Source of the DNA: CAMPJM01 sp964440915
Lineage (GTDB): Bacteria; Bacteroidota; Bacteroidia; Cytophagales; Cyclobacteriaceae
Length of the DNA stretch: 64,000 nucleotides
Direction: 5' to 3'
NCBI GenBank assembly: GCA_964440915.1
Contig: CAYTTV010000003.1
Location: 1-64,000, forward strand
Positions 9,228 through 17,303 of this stretch are shown piece by piece. The translations under genes were made by a program, and so were the position numbers. How positions within the stretch are numbered: the stretch's first letter is position 1; every line of letters starts with the position of its first letter. Below the pieces are notes generated by a model. The model did no database searches, had not been told where the DNA came from, and saw only the letters and a list, made by a program, of their open reading frames with translations.

Positions 9228-10145
9228 ATGAACAGTATCGTAGAAGAGTTTAAGCATGCTTTTAAACGGCCCGATAATGGGTTGATACAATTATTGGTGA
9301 TCAACTTGGCCGTGTTTGTGGTTTTGTTAATATTGGAAGTGTTATTGACTATTTCCGGTAACAAGGCACTGTATGATACCCTGGTATTGCAGTTGATGAT
9401 GCCCTCCGATATGGATGCTTTCTTTCGCAGGCCATGGACACTCATTACGTATTTTTTCACCCACACAGGCTTCTTTCATATATTATTCAATATGTTGTTC
9501 CTGTACTGGTTTGGCCGCTTAATAGCAGAATTCATGGGCAATCGGAAAGTGGTGAGCCTGTACATTCTGGGTGGGATAGCAGGAGGTTTTTTCTTTATGC
9601 TCATTTATAATACATTGCCTTTTTTTAGCGACAGGGTAGCAACCTCCGCTATGTTAGGTGCCTCAGCAGGGGTGTTTGCAGTAACGGTAGGTGCTGCTAC
9701 ACTGATGCCCAACTATACTTTTTTCTTGTTTCTGATAGGCCCAGTAAAGATCAAGTACATTGCTATTTTTTATGTGTTTGTCTCATTTGTGCAGTCTACA
9801 GGAGCCAATGCAGGCGGCGAGTTGGCCCATTTGGGAGGCGCATTGATAGGATACTTATATATTAGGCAAATTCAAAATGGTAGCGACTGGGGCAAGCCGG
9901 TATGGGCAGTACTGGATTTTTTTGGAAGCCTTTTCAAAAGAAAATCCAAGATAAGGGTAACCCATAGCAATAGAACTAGCGCCTCTTCCAGCCAAACAAG
10001 CCAAACAGTGAATCGTGGAGGACAGGTAAGGTCTCGAGCGGATCAAGATGAGATAGATGCTATTTTGGATAAAATTTCCGCTTCTGGCTATGAAAGCCTG
10101 ACTAAAGAAGAAAAGCAAAAGCTTTTTAATGCCAGCAAGAAGTAG
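9228..10145 (+). CDS. Rhomboid family intramembrane serine protease with C-terminal cytosolic tail
   Basis: This 305-residue protein is a second rhomboid with Ser146 in GASAGVF, His201 in LAHLGGA and the helix-2 motif HTGFFHILFNM near residue 79. After the membrane core comes a basic, Ser/Gln-rich linker (about 235-265) and a short conserved tail ending in ISASGYESLTKEEKQKLF, typical of Bacteroidota rhomboids. It lies 5 bp downstream of the first rhomboid gene. Both appear catalytically intact, so this is not an inactive pseudoprotease. The tail may dock a partner; that is inference. Confidence 0.92.
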   Translation: MNSIVEEFKHAFKRPDNGLIQLLVINLAVFVVLLILEVLLTISGNKALYDTLVLQLMMPSDMDAFFRRPWTLITYFFTHTGFFHILFNMLFLYWFGRLIAEFMGNRKVVSLYILGGIAGGFFFMLIYNTLPFFSDRVATSAMLGASAGVFAVTVGAATLMPNYTFFLFLIGPVKIKYIAIFYVFVSFVQSTGANAGGELAHLGGALIGYLYIRQIQNGSDWGKPVWAVLDFFGSLFKRKSKIRVTHSNRTSASSSQTSQTVNRGGQVRSRADQDEIDAILDKISASGYESLTKEEKQKLFNASKK

Positions 10146-10186
10146 TTAATTATTATTGTTTGTGAGGAATACCATGGACCTGCTGT

Positions 10187-11305
10187 TTAGAAGGCAGCTT
10201 CTCTATTCTGGTCAGATTGCTTGTTAGCCAGCTGCCCACAAGCTGCATCTATATCCTTTCCTCTGCTTCTGCGGATATTCACAGTTACACCTCGTGTTTC
10301 CAAGTAGGCACTGAAAGCCTCCAGTTTGTCCTCGGCAGTATTCACAAAATCTGCCTCGGCAATAGGATTATATTCAATGATATTGACCTTTGTTGGTACA
10401 CGCTTGGTGAATTGGAACAATTCTTCTGCATCTTCTAGCCCGTCATTAAAATCATTGAACACGATATACTCTAAAGTTATGCGACTTCTTGTTTTCTTAT
10501 AAAAATGCTGAAGGGCTTCAATCAAGACCGGCAAACTATTGCTGTCATTGATGGGCATGATCCTGGATCTTTTTTCATCATTGGCCGCATGCAATGATAA
10601 CGCCAGCTTAAACTTCACTTGGTCGTCTCCTAGCTTTCGGATCATTTTAGCGATGCCTGCTGTAGAGACAGTGATTCTGCGGGGTGCCATGCCCAGACCT
10701 GTTGGCGAGGTGATATAATGAATCGCCTGCATCACATTAGCATAGTTGAGCAATGGCTCGCCCATACCCATAAAAACAATATTCGAAAGCGGAATTTGGT
10801 AGTTTTGCTCGGCCTGATTTCTAATGTGCACTACTTGGTCATAGATTTCTGCTGCTTCGAGATTGCGCATGCGCTTCATGTAGCCCGTTGCACAAAACTT
10901 GCAGCTGAGAGAGCATCCCACTTGAGAAGATACACAAGCCGTCATTCTGCTTTCTGTTGGGATAAGCACGCCTTCTACTATGTTCTTATCAAATAGCCTA
11001 AAGGTAGATTTTATGGTTTTATCCGAACTGATTTGGTGGTGATCAAGTGCAGCGCCGTTTATGCTGAACTGATCATTGAGCAGCTCCCGAGTGTTCTTCG
11101 ACAAGTTGGTCATCTGATCGAAGCTATGCACAGACTTGTTCCACAGCCATTCATAGATTTGCTTGGCCCGAAAGGGTTTCTCCCCAATGGAAGTGAGGTA
11201 GGTGGTGATGGCCTCAACATCCATTTTTCGGATGTCCTGTTTGGAGGAGTCTATAGGAATTATCTCCTTCTGGTTTGCAACAGCTTTGTTACCGGTAGTG
11301 ATCAT
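10187..11305 (-). CDS. rlmN: Dual-specificity RNA methyltransferase RlmN
   Basis: This 372-residue radical SAM enzyme has the cluster motif CxxxCxxC (Cys131, Cys135, Cys138) in GCSLSCKFCATG. It also has the MGMGEPLLN segment near residue 180 and the C-terminal substrate cysteine in DIDAACGQLA. RlmN methylates C2 of A2503 in 23S rRNA and A37 of some tRNAs. The first 20 or so residues are not conserved, and a CAAAATTA (minus-strand TAATTTTG) promoter-like box at 11310-11317 sits so close to the first ATG that the true start may lie further in. It converges with the second rhomboid gene. Confidence 0.94.
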   Translation of the reverse strand: MITTGNKAVANQKEIIPIDSSKQDIRKMDVEAITTYLTSIGEKPFRAKQIYEWLWNKSVHSFDQMTNLSKNTRELLNDQFSINGAALDHHQISSDKTIKSTFRLFDKNIVEGVLIPTESRMTACVSSQVGCSLSCKFCATGYMKRMRNLEAAEIYDQVVHIRNQAEQNYQIPLSNIVFMGMGEPLLNYANVMQAIHYITSPTGLGMAPRRITVSTAGIAKMIRKLGDDQVKFKLALSLHAANDEKRSRIMPINDSNSLPVLIEALQHFYKKTRSRITLEYIVFNDFNDGLEDAEELFQFTKRVPTKVNIIEYNPIAEADFVNTAEDKLEAFSAYLETRGVTVNIRRSRGKDIDAACGQLANKQSDQNREAAF

Positions 11306-11589
11306 AGTGCAAAATTACAATATTTTAGGATGGCGCATTGCTGAGCGGCCGTTATCGCCAAGTTTTTTATTTGCCCATGCACATTTCCATCCGTATGGGC
11401 GATGCTTTATATTAGCCGCCAACAAATATTTCCACAAGGAGATTCCATGTTTTGTAAAAACGTGCTTGGGTTATCAGAAAACATTCGACATACTTTGAAA
11501 TCCATCTTTGCTCATTGTTTTAAAGCTAGCATGTTTCTTAAATAAAATTCTACAATGCATTGTGCCGACGCTTGTAAATGTTCCCTTAG

Positions 11590-12054
11590 TTATTGCAGGA
11601 GCTTTTCTTGGAAGTTTCTTGGCAGCAGGGCTATTTTCCGAATTTTATAATCAAAACAAACGAGGCCTGTTTTCCCTCTGGCCACTTCTTTTTTAGTAAT
11701 GTCGTGGGTGAGTTTATACACGAGATCAAAACCATATTTAGTAAAATCATTTGCTGCAATTTCTACTTGGAGGGTGTCGCCATAGAATGCTTCCGATTTG
11801 TAAACAATAGCAGCGTCCGCTTGAATTAGTCCTACTCCTTCAATGTCGACCTCATTCACATAGCCTAGATGGTTGAGGTACTGCACCCTGCTTTCATGTA
11901 GATAGCCAAGAATTGCATCGTTTCCAACGTGATTGCCATAATTGAGATCGGTAATCCGTACTTTAATTTTACAGGCGAATGAAAACGAGTTTGGCAGGTC
12001 AATTTTTATCCGGGCCATAGGTTGTGTATTTATATTGGTTTGGTCAAATTCCAT
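11590..12054 (-). CDS. Acyl-CoA thioesterase, hotdog fold (4HBT-like)
   Basis: This 154-residue protein resembles YbgC/FadM-type 4-hydroxybenzoyl-CoA thioesterase-like proteins. The segment DLNYGNHVGNDAILGYLHE (about residues 37-55) holds the conserved polar and acidic positions of the hotdog active site. Such enzymes hydrolyse acyl-CoA thioesters, and the physiological acyl group is not predictable. Cytoplasmic. It is transcribed towards rlmN, with about 280 bp between them that hold no convincing gene. Confidence 0.85.
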   Translation of the reverse strand: MEFDQTNINTQPMARIKIDLPNSFSFACKIKVRITDLNYGNHVGNDAILGYLHESRVQYLNHLGYVNEVDIEGVGLIQADAAIVYKSEAFYGDTLQVEIAANDFTKYGFDLVYKLTHDITKKEVARGKTGLVCFDYKIRKIALLPRNFQEKLLQ

Positions 12055-12353
12055 GCAATATATATCGTATTTTTATGAGCATCCCGACATCTATTAAGAT
12101 TTTAGAGCATAAATCATAAAGACTCAATATTAGGTGTGTTCACTTAAAGCGCCTTGCCTAGCATGGCTTTATTGCCATTGCTCCTCTGGTGTTACTACGG
12201 TATTCAACAATCGCTACCGAACGTATATCGCTTGAGTTATCTTCAAAGGCAAAACACCTCCAACGTAGTGTTTTTAAATCATCTATCTTATATAACCATG
12301 TTTCGTCGTGGTGCTTAGGAATAAGCATTTTACACTCCAGCATTTCGTGCAGA

Positions 12354-12830
12354 TCAATGCTCTTCTACCTTGCAAACCGCATTATGCTGGACAGGAAAAT
12401 TCAATGAGTTTGCAATGAAACACAATGCATTCGCTTCCTTGTGAAGCGCATTTGCTTTATCTACCATTGAAGCGTCTTTTACGGTCACTACCGGACTTAA
12501 GGAGATAGCTGTAAACTTTCCTCCGCCATTTTGAGTTTCAACCATCGTGCCTGTCGCATAGTCCACATAGTCCATTACCACTACGCCCGCAGTGGCGCAC
12601 AAATGCAAGTACCATAACATATGGCAAGATGAAGTTGCAGCCAGTAAAAGCTCTTCGGGGTTGTGCTTTGTTTTGTCTCCTAAAAACGCAGGGTCGGAAG
12701 AGCCCTTAATTTCTTCTTTTTGGGGAACAAGCACCGAATGGCTTCTTTCATAAGCTTTATAACCTGATGTACCTGTTCCAGTGTTGCCTGTCCATTTTAC
12801 AGTGACCTTGTAGTGGTGTTGATTATCCAT
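12354..12830 (-). CDS. OsmC family peroxiredoxin-like protein
   Basis: The first in-frame ATG that fits the family is at 12830 (158 residues); a longer frame would overlap the upstream ACT gene. The protein has the OsmC core with the peroxidatic cysteine in TSSCHMLWYLH and a second cysteine in ALCFIANS, about 60 residues later. OsmC/Ohr proteins reduce organic hydroperoxides with a cysteine pair. It follows the ACT-domain gene by 7 bp on the minus strand, divergent from an ArsR-type regulator, so thiol or oxidant control of this pair is plausible. Confidence 0.88.
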   Translation of the reverse strand: MDNQHHYKVTVKWTGNTGTGTSGYKAYERSHSVLVPQKEEIKGSSDPAFLGDKTKHNPEELLLAATSSCHMLWYLHLCATAGVVVMDYVDYATGTMVETQNGGGKFTAISLSPVVTVKDASMVDKANALHKEANALCFIANSLNFPVQHNAVCKVEEH

Positions 12831-12837
12831 TGTTTGT

Positions 12838-13239
12838 TCAGTTGTTAGTCCGCCATTCTTTGCTCCATTGGTCCGATATTGCTTTTCCTTTTTCATAGTC
12901 ATCTACCACCACAATGAGTTGATTAGCATGGTCGCTGTATTGCGTCAAAATATTCACATTGTTTTCGGCTAGCTTTCTACAAAATAAGCCTAACTGGCCC
13001 GGAACATCCTGGCGGAGTTTCTGAATGAGTACTTCATGGATCTTTGTAACTTTAATATGTGCCCTTTCCAAAACCTCCTTGGCTTTTTCGGCCTCTTCAA
13101 CCAAAAAGTGGGCAACAGCAATGCTGCCAATCTGAAATACACCACCTCCTTCAAGGCTAATGTTGTTTTTTCCAAGAATTTCTCCCATCAGTGCCAATGT
13201 TCCAGGTTCATTGTCCAATATAATTTCTAAATCCTTCAT
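12838..13239 (-). CDS. ACT domain protein (two ACT-like units)
   Basis: This 133-residue protein appears to hold two ACT-like units. The first begins MKDLEIILDNEPGTLALMGE (residues 1-20), and a second begins about residue 80 with PGQLGLFCRKLAENNVNI. ACT domains bind amino acids or other small ligands and regulate enzymes. There is no catalytic domain, so it may be a stand-alone ligand sensor. It is the first gene of a two-gene unit with osmC, and its promoter region faces the arsR-type gene across 65 bp. Confidence 0.8.
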   Translation of the reverse strand: MKDLEIILDNEPGTLALMGEILGKNNISLEGGGVFQIGSIAVAHFLVEEAEKAKEVLERAHIKVTKIHEVLIQKLRQDVPGQLGLFCRKLAENNVNILTQYSDHANQLIVVVDDYEKGKAISDQWSKEWRTNN

Positions 13240-13268
13240 AATAATATCTTTTTTGCATAAAGGTAGTG

Positions 13269-13303
13269 GAATGAATACATTTACACTTCATTCAATAATG
13301 AAT
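13269..13303. promoter_or_regulatory. Candidate operator between divergent ACT/osmC and ArsR-type genes
   Basis: The 65-bp divergent region holds two inverted repeats: GAATGAA (13269-13275) with TTCATTC (13287-13293), and ATTCA (13290-13294) with TGAAT (13299-13303) across a 4-bp spacer. The second resembles ArsR/SmtB-type operators. TACATTTA (13276-13283, plus) and TACCTTTA (minus, 13258-13265) are near matches to the Bacteroidota -7 box. Binding by the adjacent regulator is inferred. Confidence 0.45.
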
Positions 13304-13304
13304 A

Positions 13305-13994
13305 ATGGATGCAGAAGACCAATTTGTAGGAATAGCAGCATTGATATGTGAGCCCGCCCGAGCAAAGATACTGTGGAGCCTGCTTGATGGCAGAGCCTAT
13401 ACGGCCAGTGAATTATCCATTGTAGCGAATCTGTCCGCTTCTTCAGCCAGCAACCACTTGGCGAAATTGCTGAAGGCAGAGATTGTAAAAGTGGATGTGC
13501 AAGGGAAACATCGCTACTATTCGCTTTTCAATATGGAGGTGGCTCAAGCTGTCGAAGGCTTGGCCCTTTTGGCAAAAAGACCTCCATCTGAAAGCGCTAA
13601 AAAATATCCTAAATTAGAAGGGACACAATATTGCAGGACATGCTACGATCATTTGGCAGGCTATGTAGGCGTAAGAATCGCGGAGGCTTTAGAAGAAAGA
13701 GGCTACTTGGAAAAATTTGAGAAGGGATATTTGGTTTCTGAGGCGGGGTGGGAGTGGCTGTTAAACCTTGATATTACGGAAGACAATTTTGCCAATAGCC
13801 GTCGTCCGCTTACACGCCAATGCCTCGATTGGTCGGAGCGAAGGCCTCATTTGGCTGGTCATTTGGGCAGTGTGCTTTTGGCTAGGATGCTTGAAGGGAA
13901 ATGGTTCCGGAAAGTAGCTTTTTCAAGAGAGTTGACGTTGACTTTAAAAGGACGACAGGAGCTGGAGGCTTTATTGGGGCTTGTCTTGCCTTAG
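13305..13994 (+). CDS. ArsR family winged-helix transcriptional regulator
   Basis: This 229-residue protein has an N-terminal ArsR-type winged helix (about residues 8-95) with recognition-helix text SASSASNHLAKLLKAEIV. It lacks the classical metal-binding ELCVCDL motif. A cysteine pair in YCRTCYDHLAG (about residues 106-116), just after the DNA-binding domain, could form a thiol switch. The C-terminal half is an extra helical domain. It is divergent from ACT/osmC genes, which it may repress and release on oxidant or electrophile sensing; this is inference from context. Confidence 0.85.
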   Translation: MDAEDQFVGIAALICEPARAKILWSLLDGRAYTASELSIVANLSASSASNHLAKLLKAEIVKVDVQGKHRYYSLFNMEVAQAVEGLALLAKRPPSESAKKYPKLEGTQYCRTCYDHLAGYVGVRIAEALEERGYLEKFEKGYLVSEAGWEWLLNLDITEDNFANSRRPLTRQCLDWSERRPHLAGHLGSVLLARMLEGKWFRKVAFSRELTLTLKGRQELEALLGLVLP

Positions 13995-14420
13995 TTATTG
14001 GCTCCCATATTTTTTATTTATAAAATTGACCGTTGCTATTATCAATTCTCTGAGGACGGCTAGGTTGATATCGGAAAGCTTTTTGATATAAATACAGGCT
14101 TTCCCCATTTTAAATTTACCCAACTGCTGGAGCAGGTGCTCTTGCTCTTTGGGATCTGCCACAGCATATAATGAAATAGCGGATTTTCGAGGTGAAAACC
14201 CAACGATTGGCGCGGTGCCTTCATGACCACTTTCATACTTATAGTGGTATTTGCCAAGGCCAATAATGCTAGGCCCCCACATCTTGGCTTCGTGCCCGGT
14301 GGCTTCTTCCATCAGCTTCAAAAGCTCGAAACTGTCCTTGCGCTTCTGCTCAGAATCAGCAAATGCATTAATGAAGTCAACAACATTTGCCTCTGTCTCC
14401 ACTGTTTTGTTTTTTGCCAT
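13995..14420 (-). CDS. DUF1801 domain protein
   Basis: This 141-residue cytoplasmic protein matches the DUF1801 (YdhG-like) family, with the typical MWGPSIIGLGKYHYKYESG segment (about residues 47-65) followed by a strand resembling SPRKSAISLYA. Family function is not established; the fold resembles iron-chaperone frataxin-like proteins. Its stop codon abuts that of the convergent ArsR-type gene, and a related YdeI-type gene lies 15 bp upstream in the same direction, so the two may be co-expressed. Confidence 0.85.
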   Translation of the reverse strand: MAKNKTVETEANVVDFINAFADSEQKRKDSFELLKLMEEATGHEAKMWGPSIIGLGKYHYKYESGHEGTAPIVGFSPRKSAISLYAVADPKEQEHLLQQLGKFKMGKACIYIKKLSDINLAVLRELIIATVNFINKKYGSQ

Positions 14421-14435
14421 AGTTCCTCTTTATGA

Positions 14436-14993
14436 TTATTTGTACTTGTCGTTAAGTCCTATGCCCTGCAAGATTAGGGGTTTAATTCTCTCTAATCGCC
14501 TTTCCTTTGTTTGCTCCTGCTTAGCTTCATTGATGTAAACCGCATACTCTTTTTGTTTACCGGGAGTAAGCTGTCCAAAGGCTAGTTTTAACGCTTCGTC
14601 TTTCTCTAGTTCCTCCTCTAGTAACTTAGGCATTATTGCCGGCACAAATTTCTCAGCTTTGATTTTCAGCCCCTTTTTCTCAACTTCAATGGCGTCTTGT
14701 ATATATGCTAGGATTTTCCCTTCGTCGATTTCTTCCATTGCTGCAAACCGCCATTGTCTCAATGATTTTGTTTTACCTTTTTGGGCACTCACCAGCACTT
14801 TGTATGGATCGTTCATAAAAACACCCTTATAAAACCATATCGCAAAATGGTTCTTAAAGCCATAGTAGCTTATCACATTCTGACCATTATAGGTAAATAC
14901 CTCTAAGCCCCATTTGATGGATTTCTCTAAAGGAGTTTTCGCTATAATGGAAGTGATACGAGCGAGCTCTTCTGCCCATTTGTTGTCTAGCAT
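14436..14993 (-). CDS. YdeI/OmpD-associated family protein with DUF1801-like N-terminus
   Basis: This 185-residue protein has an N-terminal DUF1801-like part (SIKWGLEVFTYNGQNVISYY, about residues 24-43). A C-terminal helical YdeI-type part carries LTPGKQKEYAVYINEAK (about 141-157) followed by KERRLERI. Proteins of this family have been linked to envelope stress and peptide resistance in enterobacteria, but the mechanism is unknown. It probably forms an operon with the downstream DUF1801 gene. Confidence 0.85.
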   Translation of the reverse strand: MLDNKWAEELARITSIIAKTPLEKSIKWGLEVFTYNGQNVISYYGFKNHFAIWFYKGVFMNDPYKVLVSAQKGKTKSLRQWRFAAMEEIDEGKILAYIQDAIEVEKKGLKIKAEKFVPAIMPKLLEEELEKDEALKLAFGQLTPGKQKEYAVYINEAKQEQTKERRLERIKPLILQGIGLNDKYK

Positions 14994-15168
14994 TTTTAAT
15001 GTTTTTCTAAAAGCTATTTGAATTTTATCAAAAAATGAAGCCGAATGTATTAGAACCAGTGTATCGCTATGTGATTTTTTCTGAGTTCTAAGAACCTTAG
15101 TTAAAACTAATTATTGATACCATGGTTATAAAGCAGTATATTTAGAAAGGCTATAAAACTTTTTTGAT

Positions 15169-16197
15169 ATGACTACTTCTACACGATCATCTATTTTTCT
15201 CTTTTCATTAGGATTTACTTTATCAGCTATCCTATTGGTTTCAAGTTGTGGAAATGAAAACCAACAAGAGAAGGCATCGGCACAAAATCCGTATGCACAA
15301 ATTTTTGAACCAATACCTACTGAGGTCGAGGCTCCTGAAGACAATCCTATGACAGAGGAAAAAATTGATCTTGGGCATATGTTGTTTTTTGAGAATCGAC
15401 TGTCACGTTCAGGGGTGATCTCTTGTAACACATGTCACGTGGTTGGAGCCGCAGGTGTCGACCACAGAACCATTGCTATGGGAGATTCTGGTCGGGTGGG
15501 CCCAAGAAATAGCCCTACGGTTTATAATGCTGCTTTCCTGCCAACTCAGTTTTGGGATGGGCGTGCTAAGACTTTAGAAGAGCAGGCAGTTGGTCCCATA
15601 CAAGAACATGTGGAGATGGATTTGACTCCTGAAGAAGCGATGGATCGCTTAGATGAGAGTGGTTACCGACCTTATTTTGATGCTGCTTTTCCTGACGAAG
15701 AAGATCCGTTTACTTTTGACAATCTTGCCAAGGCGATTGCAACTTTTGAGAGAACGCTCATCACACCAGGAGCGCCTTTCGATCGGTTTTTGGCTGGTGA
15801 AGAAGATGCCATGAGTGAACTGGCAAAAAAAGGTTTGGATTTATTTATTCATGGTGGATGTATCAGTTGTCATAGTGGTCCTCTTTTAGGTGGAAGGAGC
15901 TTTATGCCATTTACCCATGCTCAAAACATAGGAGGTGCGGATAAAGGATTGTATGATTTGACAGGAGAAGAATCGGACAAATATGTATTTAGGGTTGCTC
16001 CTTTGCGCAATGTGGAGTTCACCTATCCCTACTTTCATGACGGTTCTGCAGCAACATTAGAGGAAGCGATTGCCATTATGGGATCAAGTCAGCTTAACAG
16101 AGAATTTAATGACGATGAGGTGACCCAATTGGTAGCTTTTCTTAAATCATTAAGTGGAGAATTCCCAATGGTTACGCATCCGCGCTTGCCAAGGTAG
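15169..16197 (+). CDS. Di-heme cytochrome c peroxidase, lipoprotein
   Basis: This 342-residue protein has a lipoprotein-type signal with the lipobox cysteine in LLVSSC (Cys27). Two heme c attachment motifs, CNTCH (86-90) and CISCH (231-235), place it in the bacterial cytochrome c peroxidase/MauG family. Such enzymes reduce hydrogen peroxide with electrons from small cytochromes or quinol. It is likely anchored to a membrane in the periplasm. The gene stands alone and is followed by a stem-loop. It could also be a MauG-type protein-modifying enzyme. Confidence 0.92.
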   Translation: MTTSTRSSIFLFSLGFTLSAILLVSSCGNENQQEKASAQNPYAQIFEPIPTEVEAPEDNPMTEEKIDLGHMLFFENRLSRSGVISCNTCHVVGAAGVDHRTIAMGDSGRVGPRNSPTVYNAAFLPTQFWDGRAKTLEEQAVGPIQEHVEMDLTPEEAMDRLDESGYRPYFDAAFPDEEDPFTFDNLAKAIATFERTLITPGAPFDRFLAGEEDAMSELAKKGLDLFIHGGCISCHSGPLLGGRSFMPFTHAQNIGGADKGLYDLTGEESDKYVFRVAPLRNVEFTYPYFHDGSAATLEEAIAIMGSSQLNREFNDDEVTQLVAFLKSLSGEFPMVTHPRLPR

Positions 16198-16206
16198 TTG
16201 GATTTC

Positions 16207-16244
16207 TATATCAAAGTGTCATTCCAAAGAGGCACTTTGATATA
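16207..16244 (+). terminator. Stem-loop after the cytochrome c peroxidase gene
   Basis: TATATCAAAGTG (16207-16218) pairs perfectly with CACTTTGATATA (16233-16244), and two further pairs (one wobble) extend the stem inward. The following T tract is short (tctt), so this may be an mRNA-end hairpin rather than a strong intrinsic terminator. Confidence 0.55.
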
Positions 16245-16376
16245 TCTTAACATCTAATATCGATAAGTCAGATGGCTTATTCCTGAGATCTAAAAATGAT
16301 TCCTTCGCCATCGTAAACTGTCCATTGTCTGCTTCCTTCTCACTTCCTGACTTTCAGTTCATCTGTTATTCAGTCG

Positions 16377-17303
16377 TTATCTTCTGTTGTCCTCGTTGAT
16401 CAGCATGCTTACATAACTCTCGTATCTACTTGGAGCAACATGTCCTTTAGCTAAAGCCTCAATAATTGAGCAGTCAGGCTCGTGGGTATGGGTGCAATTG
16501 TAAAATTTGCATTTTCCTATCAGGTCACGCAGTTCAGGAAAATAATGGCTAAGCTCTTTTTCTTCAATGTCAACCAATCCCCATTCTTTAATACCTGGTG
16601 TGTCTATGATGGCACTGTTGGTATTGAGTGGGAACATCTCCGCAAATGTTGTAGTATGGGTGCCTTTTTGTGCAAAGTCTGAAATAGGAGCTACTTTTTG
16701 TTCTACATCCGGAATGAGGGCATTGATTAGGGTGGACTTTCCTACACCAGAATGACCGGCCAATAAGGTAAGCTTGTCCTGCATCAATTCCTTGATCTCA
16801 TTTAATCCTTGATTTTTTGTAGCCGAGATGAGATAAGTAGGATAGCCGATATTGACGTACAGCTCAGACAGTTCGTGATATATTCCTAGCGCAGTTTCGT
16901 CGTAAAGATCAGCTTTATTGAACACAATGATAGCCGGAATGCTATAAGCCTCAGCCGATACCAAGAACCTGTCTATAAATCCCAAGGAAGTCTTAGGATA
17001 AAGCAGGGTGGCGATGAGCATGGCTTGGTCGATATTGGCAGCAATAATATGGCTATAGCCAGGTTTTTGAGCAGCCCGGCGGATGATATAGTTTTTGCGG
17101 TCGTGTATGGTGGTAATGACTCCCGTATTTTCACTGGCATCTTGTATCTCAAACCCTACCTTGTCACCTACTGCAATAGGGTTGGTCACTTTCGTTTCCA
17201 TGAGCTTAAATCTGCCCCTAAGACGGCAGGGAAAAACTTGGCCTTCCTGATCTTGAACCATGTACCAAGAGCCTGTGGATTTTATAATTCTTCCTTCTTT
17301 CAT
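16377..17303 (-). CDS. rsgA: Ribosome small subunit-dependent GTPase RsgA
   Basis: This 308-residue protein has an N-terminal OB-fold, a circularly permuted GTPase with NKAD (G4, about residues 129-132), the P-loop GHSGVGKST (about 183-191) and DTPG (about 239-242). A C-terminal zinc knuckle uses cysteines and histidine in CKFYNCTHTHEPDC. RsgA tests the decoding centre of the 30S subunit during late assembly. It overlaps the upstream Kdo transferase gene by 4 bp, a translational-coupling arrangement. Confidence 0.95.
   Translation of the reverse strand: MKEGRIIKSTGSWYMVQDQEGQVFPCRLRGRFKLMETKVTNPIAVGDKVGFEIQDASENTGVITTIHDRKNYIIRRAAQKPGYSHIIAANIDQAMLIATLLYPKTSLGFIDRFLVSAEAYSIPAIIVFNKADLYDETALGIYHELSELYVNIGYPTYLISATKNQGLNEIKELMQDKLTLLAGHSGVGKSTLINALIPDVEQKVAPISDFAQKGTHTTTFAEMFPLNTNSAIIDTPGIKEWGLVDIEEKELSHYFPELRDLIGKCKFYNCTHTHEPDCSIIEALAKGHVAPSRYESYVSMLINEDNRR

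Noticed and set aside
11447..11545. 32-codon frame with an AAGGAG-type site upstream, between rlmN and the thioesterase gene
   Set aside because: Very short, composition not protein-like and no neighbour context. Kept out despite the good ribosome binding site.
12158..12343. 61-codon minus-strand frame downstream of osmC
   Set aside because: No start context, no recognisable family. It could be a gene remnant, but I could not support it.
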